Source of the DNA: JAICMB01 sp035295125
GTDB lineage: Bacteria; Acidobacteriota; Terriglobia; Bryobacterales; Bryobacteraceae
Length of the DNA stretch: 64,000 nucleotides
Direction of reading: 5' to 3'
NCBI GenBank assembly: GCA_035295125.1
Contig: DATGJP010000095.1
Span: 441,042-505,041 of the forward strand
Shown here: positions 60,230 to 64,000 of the stretch, piece after piece
Layout of the letters: each line of letters opens with the position of its first letter
Numbering within the stretch: the first letter of the stretch is position 1
Translations under genes and position numbers: made by a program
Notes under the pieces: generated by a model
Database searches by the model: none
Told to the model about the DNA's origin: nothing
The model's input: the letters and a program-made list of their open reading frames with translations, nothing else

Positions 60230-61461
60230 AAACCGCGGAAGATGAGCCAGTCGCTATGACGGAAGAACCCGCGAATCCAAGTCCGCAGAATTCACGTGGA
60301 CGCGCCCGCGCGTTTACGATATTCTTCATCGTTCTCCTGCTCGTCGCCGCCGGCGCCTTCCTTTTCTGGATGCACACGCGCCAGTTCGAATCGACGGACG
60401 ATGCCTTCATCGAAATGCATCTCGATCCGGTGACGCCGCGTATCGACGGCACTATTGTGAAAGTGTACGTGGAGAACAACCTCTACGTCCATGCGGGCGA
60501 TCCGCTCGTCGATCTGGACCCTCGCGACTACCAGGTAGCGCTCGACCAGGCGCTCGCTTCGCTTAGCCAGGCGCGCAGCCAGGTGACGGCGCAACAGCCG
60601 AACATTCCCATCACGCAGGTGGAAAACACCGCGAACATTTCGAGCGCTGAAGCATCGGTTGCCAGCGCGCGCGCGGCGCTGGGTTCAGCCGAACACGACC
60701 GCGATTCCGCTGCCGCCCGGCTGGCCGAAGCGGAGGCCAACAGCGCGCGAGCTCAGGCGGATCTGGCGCGATATAAGATCCTGATCGCGGCGGAAGAGGT
60801 CTCGCAGCAGGAGTACGACCAGGTGGAGGCCGCCGCAAAGGCGCAAGCGGCGAATGTCGCGGGGAGCCGCGCCGCCGTGGAATCGGCCGCAAGGGTTGTC
60901 GATCAGCGGCGCGCCCAGATCCAGGAGGCGTCGAGCCGCGTGGAGCAGTACCAGCAGAACGCGACGCAGCAGATCGCGATCCGGCGTGCCGCCGTTCGAA
61001 CGCAGGAGGCGAATTCACAAAGCGCCGCGGCACAGGTGGAGCAAGCGCGACTGAAGCTCGGATACACGAAGCTGGTTGCGCCGGTGGATGGCATCGTGAT
61101 GAAGCGCTCGGCCGAGGTCGGCGCGCACGTTTCCGCGGGCCAGCAGTTGTTCACCATCGCGCAGACCGGCGATCTCTGGGTGACTGCCAACTTCAAAGAA
61201 ACGCAACTCAACGAGCTGAAAGCGGGCCAGACCGCCCGGATTCATGTCGACGCGTTGCGGCGCGATTTCGACGGCTACGTGGAGGACATCGGCGGCGGCA
61301 CCGGCGCGGTCAGCAGCGTGCTTCCTCCGGAGAACGCAACTGGAAATTACGTAAAAGTGGTGCAGCGCATTCCGGTGCGCCTGCGCCTTAGACCCAACCA
61401 GACCGATCTCGACCGGTTGCGCGCCGGCATGTCGGTGGAACCCGAGGTCCGTATCCGGTAA
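60226..61461 (+). CDS. EmrA-like periplasmic adaptor (HlyD family)
   Basis: A 411-residue membrane-fusion protein. One N-terminal helix (AFTIFFIVLLLVAAGAFLFWM) is followed by QFESTDDAFIEMHLDPVTPRIDGTIVKVYVENNLYVHAGDPLVDLD, a long coiled-coil hairpin rich in Ala/Glu/Gln (about 105-270) and the returning biotinyl-lipoyl half (LKLGYTKLVAPVDGIVMKRSAEVGAHVSAGQQLFTIAQTGDLWVTANFKETQL). It bridges the inner-membrane pump and the TolC protein. Confidence 0.93.
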   Translation: MKTAEDEPVAMTEEPANPSPQNSRGRARAFTIFFIVLLLVAAGAFLFWMHTRQFESTDDAFIEMHLDPVTPRIDGTIVKVYVENNLYVHAGDPLVDLDPRDYQVALDQALASLSQARSQVTAQQPNIPITQVENTANISSAEASVASARAALGSAEHDRDSAAARLAEAEANSARAQADLARYKILIAAEEVSQQEYDQVEAAAKAQAANVAGSRAAVESAARVVDQRRAQIQEASSRVEQYQQNATQQIAIRRAAVRTQEANSQSAAAQVEQARLKLGYTKLVAPVDGIVMKRSAEVGAHVSAGQQLFTIAQTGDLWVTANFKETQLNELKAGQTARIHVDALRRDFDGYVEDIGGGTGAVSSVLPPENATGNYVKVVQRIPVRLRLRPNQTDLDRLRAGMSVEPEVRIR

Positions 61462-61463
61462 CG

Positions 61464-63053
61464 ATGACGAGCCCGCAAGTTCCGCACGAGGCATGGAAGC
61501 CCGCATATAACCCGTACCTGATCGCGGCGACGGTGACGCTGGCGACGTTCATGGAAGTGCTCGACTCCTCGATCGCAAACGTGGCGCTGCCGCACATTGC
61601 GGGGTCGCTCGGCGCGAGCTACGAGGAAGCCACCTGGGTTCTAACGAGCTACCTGGTCTCCAGCGCCATCGTGCTTCCAGTCTCGGGATGGCTGTCGACC
61701 GTCATCGGACGCAAACGTTTCTACATGATGTGCGTTGCCTTGTTCACAGGCTGTTCCTTCCTGTGCGGCATCGCACCCAGCCTCCCGATCCTGATTGTGG
61801 CGCGTGTCTTGCAAGGCGCCGGCGGCGGCGGCCTGCAGCCATCGGAACAGGCCATACTCGCCGACACCTTTTCTATCGAGAAACGGGGCATGGCTTTCGC
61901 GCTATACGGCATGGCGGTAGTTGTGGCGCCGGCCATCGGTCCAACTCTAGGCGGCTGGATTACGGACAATTTCAACTGGCACTGGATCTTCTTTATCAAT
62001 CTTCCGATTGGCGCTCTTTCGCTTTTCCTGACGTCGCGCCTGGTTGAAGATCCGCCCTGGATCAAGCGCGAACGCCGCGCCGGCATCAAGATCGACTATA
62101 TCGGGCTGGCGCTGATCGTAATCGGCGTTGCCTGCTTCCAGTTTGTGCTCGACAAGGGTCAGGAAGAGGATTGGTTTGCATCACGCCTGGTGCGCACCAT
62201 GCTCAGCATCGGCCTGCCAACGCTGGTCGCCTTTTTCCTGTGGGAGTGGTATCACAAGGACCCCATTGTCGACGTACAGTTGCTGAAAAACCGGAATTTT
62301 GGAACTGCGGTGTTCTTCTCGTTCACGCTCGGGATGGTGCTGTTCGGGTCCACGGTCCTGATCCCGGAATTTCTCCAGACCAGCCTCGGGTACACGGCGG
62401 AACGTGCGGGCATGGCCCTTTCGCCCGCGGGGTTCGTCCTGATGTTCATGATGCCCATCGCCGGCCGCATTACGGCCACCAAGGTCGATCCACGGCTGCT
62501 GATATCGGTAGGTTTCCTCGGCACCGCATTTACGTTGCATCAGTTGACAATGGTGAACCTGCAAATAGACTTTCATACCATCGTGTATCTGCGCATGGCG
62601 CAGGTCGTGTTCATGCCGTTCATTTTCATCCCGATCAGCACCCTAAACTATGTTGGCGTTCCCAGGGAAAAGAACAACCAGGTTTCCGGGATATCGAACT
62701 TCGCGCGCAATCTCGGCGGCAGCATCGGAACATCGCTCCTGAGCACTTTTCTGGCGCGCCAGAATCAGATGCATCAGACCAATCTTGCAAGCCACACCGG
62801 TCACGGCGATGCGAATTTCGAGCGCTGGTTCGCCGGGCTGAAGGCGCTGTTCCTGTCGCAAGGCTATGACGCCGTCACGGCGACGCAGAAAGCTTTGACG
62901 CTGGCCTATCAGACCGTTCGGGCACAGGCCAATACCCTCAGTTTTGAAAACAGTTTCTGGGTGATGTCGATCATCATCGCCTGCCTGTCGCCTCTGCCGT
63001 TCATCATGCGCCGTCCGAAGCCGGGCGAGGGGCAACGGTCAGCGTTGCATTAG
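61464..63053 (+). CDS. EmrB/QacA-type multidrug transporter (MFS, DHA2)
   Basis: A 529-residue transporter with about 14 membrane helices. The DHA2 marks are YLIAATVTLATFMEVLDSSIANVALPHIAGSLG (about 13-45, motif D1), the motif A loop GWLSTVIGRKRFYMM (about 75) and motif C GMAVVVAPAIGPTLGGWITDNFNWHWIFFINLPIG (about 149-183). It uses the proton gradient to pump hydrophobic drugs through the EmrA- and TolC-like partners. It starts two bases after the adaptor gene. Confidence 0.94.
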   Translation: MTSPQVPHEAWKPAYNPYLIAATVTLATFMEVLDSSIANVALPHIAGSLGASYEEATWVLTSYLVSSAIVLPVSGWLSTVIGRKRFYMMCVALFTGCSFLCGIAPSLPILIVARVLQGAGGGGLQPSEQAILADTFSIEKRGMAFALYGMAVVVAPAIGPTLGGWITDNFNWHWIFFINLPIGALSLFLTSRLVEDPPWIKRERRAGIKIDYIGLALIVIGVACFQFVLDKGQEEDWFASRLVRTMLSIGLPTLVAFFLWEWYHKDPIVDVQLLKNRNFGTAVFFSFTLGMVLFGSTVLIPEFLQTSLGYTAERAGMALSPAGFVLMFMMPIAGRITATKVDPRLLISVGFLGTAFTLHQLTMVNLQIDFHTIVYLRMAQVVFMPFIFIPISTLNYVGVPREKNNQVSGISNFARNLGGSIGTSLLSTFLARQNQMHQTNLASHTGHGDANFERWFAGLKALFLSQGYDAVTATQKALTLAYQTVRAQANTLSFENSFWVMSIIIACLSPLPFIMRRPKPGEGQRSALH

Positions 63054-63070
63054 TGACTTGCAGATGGTCC

Positions 63071-63622
63071 CTAGATCATCACCAGGCCCAAGCGGATGCC
63101 GCGCATCACTGCCTCGGTTCTCGTACCGGCGTTCAGCTTCGCCAGAATGGAGTTGACGTGAAATTTCGCGGTGTGTTCGGAAATGCCCAGGCGGTAGGCA
63201 ATCTCTTTGTTGCTCAGGCCTTCGGCTAGCATTTCAAGGACCTCGGTTTCGCGCGGCGTGAGCGGATCGTTAACTTGTTCCACGTGCGTCTGCGGAAGCA
63301 CCGCGGCGCGGTCCTCCGCGGCGACGGCAACCAAACCGGCGGCGGCCGCGTAGACCGCCGCTATGATTTGTGCCGGGCTCGCGTTTCGTTGTAAGACGGC
63401 GCGAGCTCCGGAGCGAAACGCATCCGGCATAGAAACTGCGTCTGTCAAAACCACCACGGGAACGGCTGGGCCTTCCCCGGCAGGCTCCTCGAAACCGTCG
63501 CGCACGATGACATCGGCCTCCGATGCGTTGAGCACACTCTCGATTTCAGGGTTTTCCTGGAGTAATGCGTCGAGACCGGCGCGCGCGACTGCCGAGGCCG
63601 CAACGACGTGGACTCGGATCAA
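63071..63622 (-). CDS. LuxR/NarL-type regulator with a degenerate receiver domain
   Basis: A 183-residue protein. The C-terminal helix-turn-helix is intact (LTPRETEVLEMLAEGLSNKEIAYRLGISEHTAKFHVNSILAKLNAGTRTEAV, about 121-172). The N-terminal receiver-like fold lacks the early acidic pair and the signature Lys (AVLQRNASPAQI where KD is expected), and the only candidate phosphorylation site is Asp in IVRDGFEE. It therefore probably works without phosphorylation. It overlaps the following HtrA-like protease gene by four bases at its start. Confidence 0.85.
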   Translation of the reverse strand: MIRVHVVAASAVARAGLDALLQENPEIESVLNASEADVIVRDGFEEPAGEGPAVPVVVLTDAVSMPDAFRSGARAVLQRNASPAQIIAAVYAAAAGLVAVAAEDRAAVLPQTHVEQVNDPLTPRETEVLEMLAEGLSNKEIAYRLGISEHTAKFHVNSILAKLNAGTRTEAVMRGIRLGLVMI

Positions 63623-64000
63623 GCCGCTGCCTCCCGGCGGTGCGTCACCAGACGAGCTGTTACTTCCCGCTCGACACGGCGATCTCCGCGCAAAAAGCGG
63701 AGCGGCAGGATGCCATCAACCGCTTGTTCGATCGCGTCACCGAGATCGTCGACCGATCGAAAACGGCGATTGCCGGTGCCGACAAGCACGTCGCCGGTCA
63801 ACAATGAGGCGGATTCGGCCGGGCTGGCCGCCGCCACCTCGAGCACAAGAAGGCCGAGAGCATGCGGCGCGATGGCGACGGGTCGGACCGTGACCCCCAA
63901 GCCGGGACGGCTGCCGTTCGTGAGGAAATCAGACGCCGCATTGCCGGGGACTGCCAGCGCCACGCCTCCGGCGATGATCATCGTGTTGATACCCACGACA
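63619..64000 (-). CDS. HtrA-like trypsin-fold protease, C-terminal part (cut by window edge)
   Basis: The frame is open to the window edge. It begins in VVGINTMIIAGGVALAVPGNAASDFL, the strand after the catalytic Ser loop of Do-family proteases, and continues into a PDZ domain (RPGLGVTVRPVAIAPHALGLLVLEVAAASPAESASLLTGDVLVGTGNRRFRSVDDLGDAIEQA). The catalytic residues lie outside the window. A GTG at 63994-63996 could be mistaken for a start. It is upstream of, and overlaps, the LuxR-type gene. Confidence 0.82.
   Translation of the reverse strand, partial: VVGINTMIIAGGVALAVPGNAASDFLTNGSRPGLGVTVRPVAIAPHALGLLVLEVAAASPAESASLLTGDVLVGTGNRRFRSVDDLGDAIEQAVDGILPLRFLRGDRRVEREVTARLVTHRREAAA

Overview
The window is about 60% G+C and carries no rRNA, tRNA, CRISPR array or transposase that I can recognise. 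Several families point to an acidobacterium of the Solibacter/Bryobacter type: a beta-propeller protein ending in the Solibacter C-terminal domain (TIGR03437-like), a VWFA-related acidobacterial protein (TIGR03436-like), two complete ADOP-type duplicated permeases plus the tail of a third, and a large carboxypeptidase-regulatory/TonB-receptor-like outer-membrane protein. This assignment is inferred from protein families, not from a marker gene.

Layout. 1-8747 (minus): a type VI secretion operon read tssB-tssC-hcp-hcp-hcp-tagJ-tssA-tssE-tssF-tssG, with tssG running off the left edge. 9126-11948 (plus): a secreted NHL/Solibacter-domain protein. 12018-19757 (minus): housekeeping genes tmk, udg, coaBC, rpoZ, gmk, yicC, an MsbA-like ABC exporter, a family 9 glycosyltransferase and a small Trm112-like protein. 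19874-24120 (minus): the TonB-receptor-like protein and a glycine-rich exported protein. 24264-31329 (plus): a protein quality-control cluster clpB, htrA, hsp20, lon. 31353-34277: an ArsR/SRPBCC/small membrane protein operon, a MITE-like repeat element, the VWFA protein and an unknown gene. 34277-39160 (minus): zwf-opcA-pgl continuing into capA-like and patatin genes. 39340-40802: a methyltransferase and a TetR repressor, divergent over a set of operator palindromes. 40884-42303 (plus): a GH19 peptidoglycan hydrolase overlapped by a gene resembling the XAC2610 lysozyme-inhibitor family, a candidate toxin/immunity pair. 42429-44747: two FtsX-type permeases without an ATPase. 44869-48806 (minus): thpR-plsY-gpsA-ECF sigma-anti-sigma-DUF3106-like. 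48869-58014 (plus): 3-methyladenine glycosylase, phosphomannomutase, PadR with an ADOP permease, rsgA, a minus-strand ADOP remnant and a second ADOP permease. 57974-63053: a TetR repressor and a divergent TolC/EmrA/EmrB-like efflux operon sharing a perfect 28-bp palindrome. 63071-64000 (minus): a LuxR-type regulator with a degenerate receiver and the end of an HtrA-like protease.

Between genes there are two families of small hairpin repeats, one also embedded in the udg coding sequence, and one MITE-like element of about 205 bp. The most interesting points are the GH19/XAC2610-like pair in a T6SS-bearing genome, the three tandem hcp genes with a strong hairpin between two of them, the symmetric palindromic promoter region of the efflux operon, and the repeat families.
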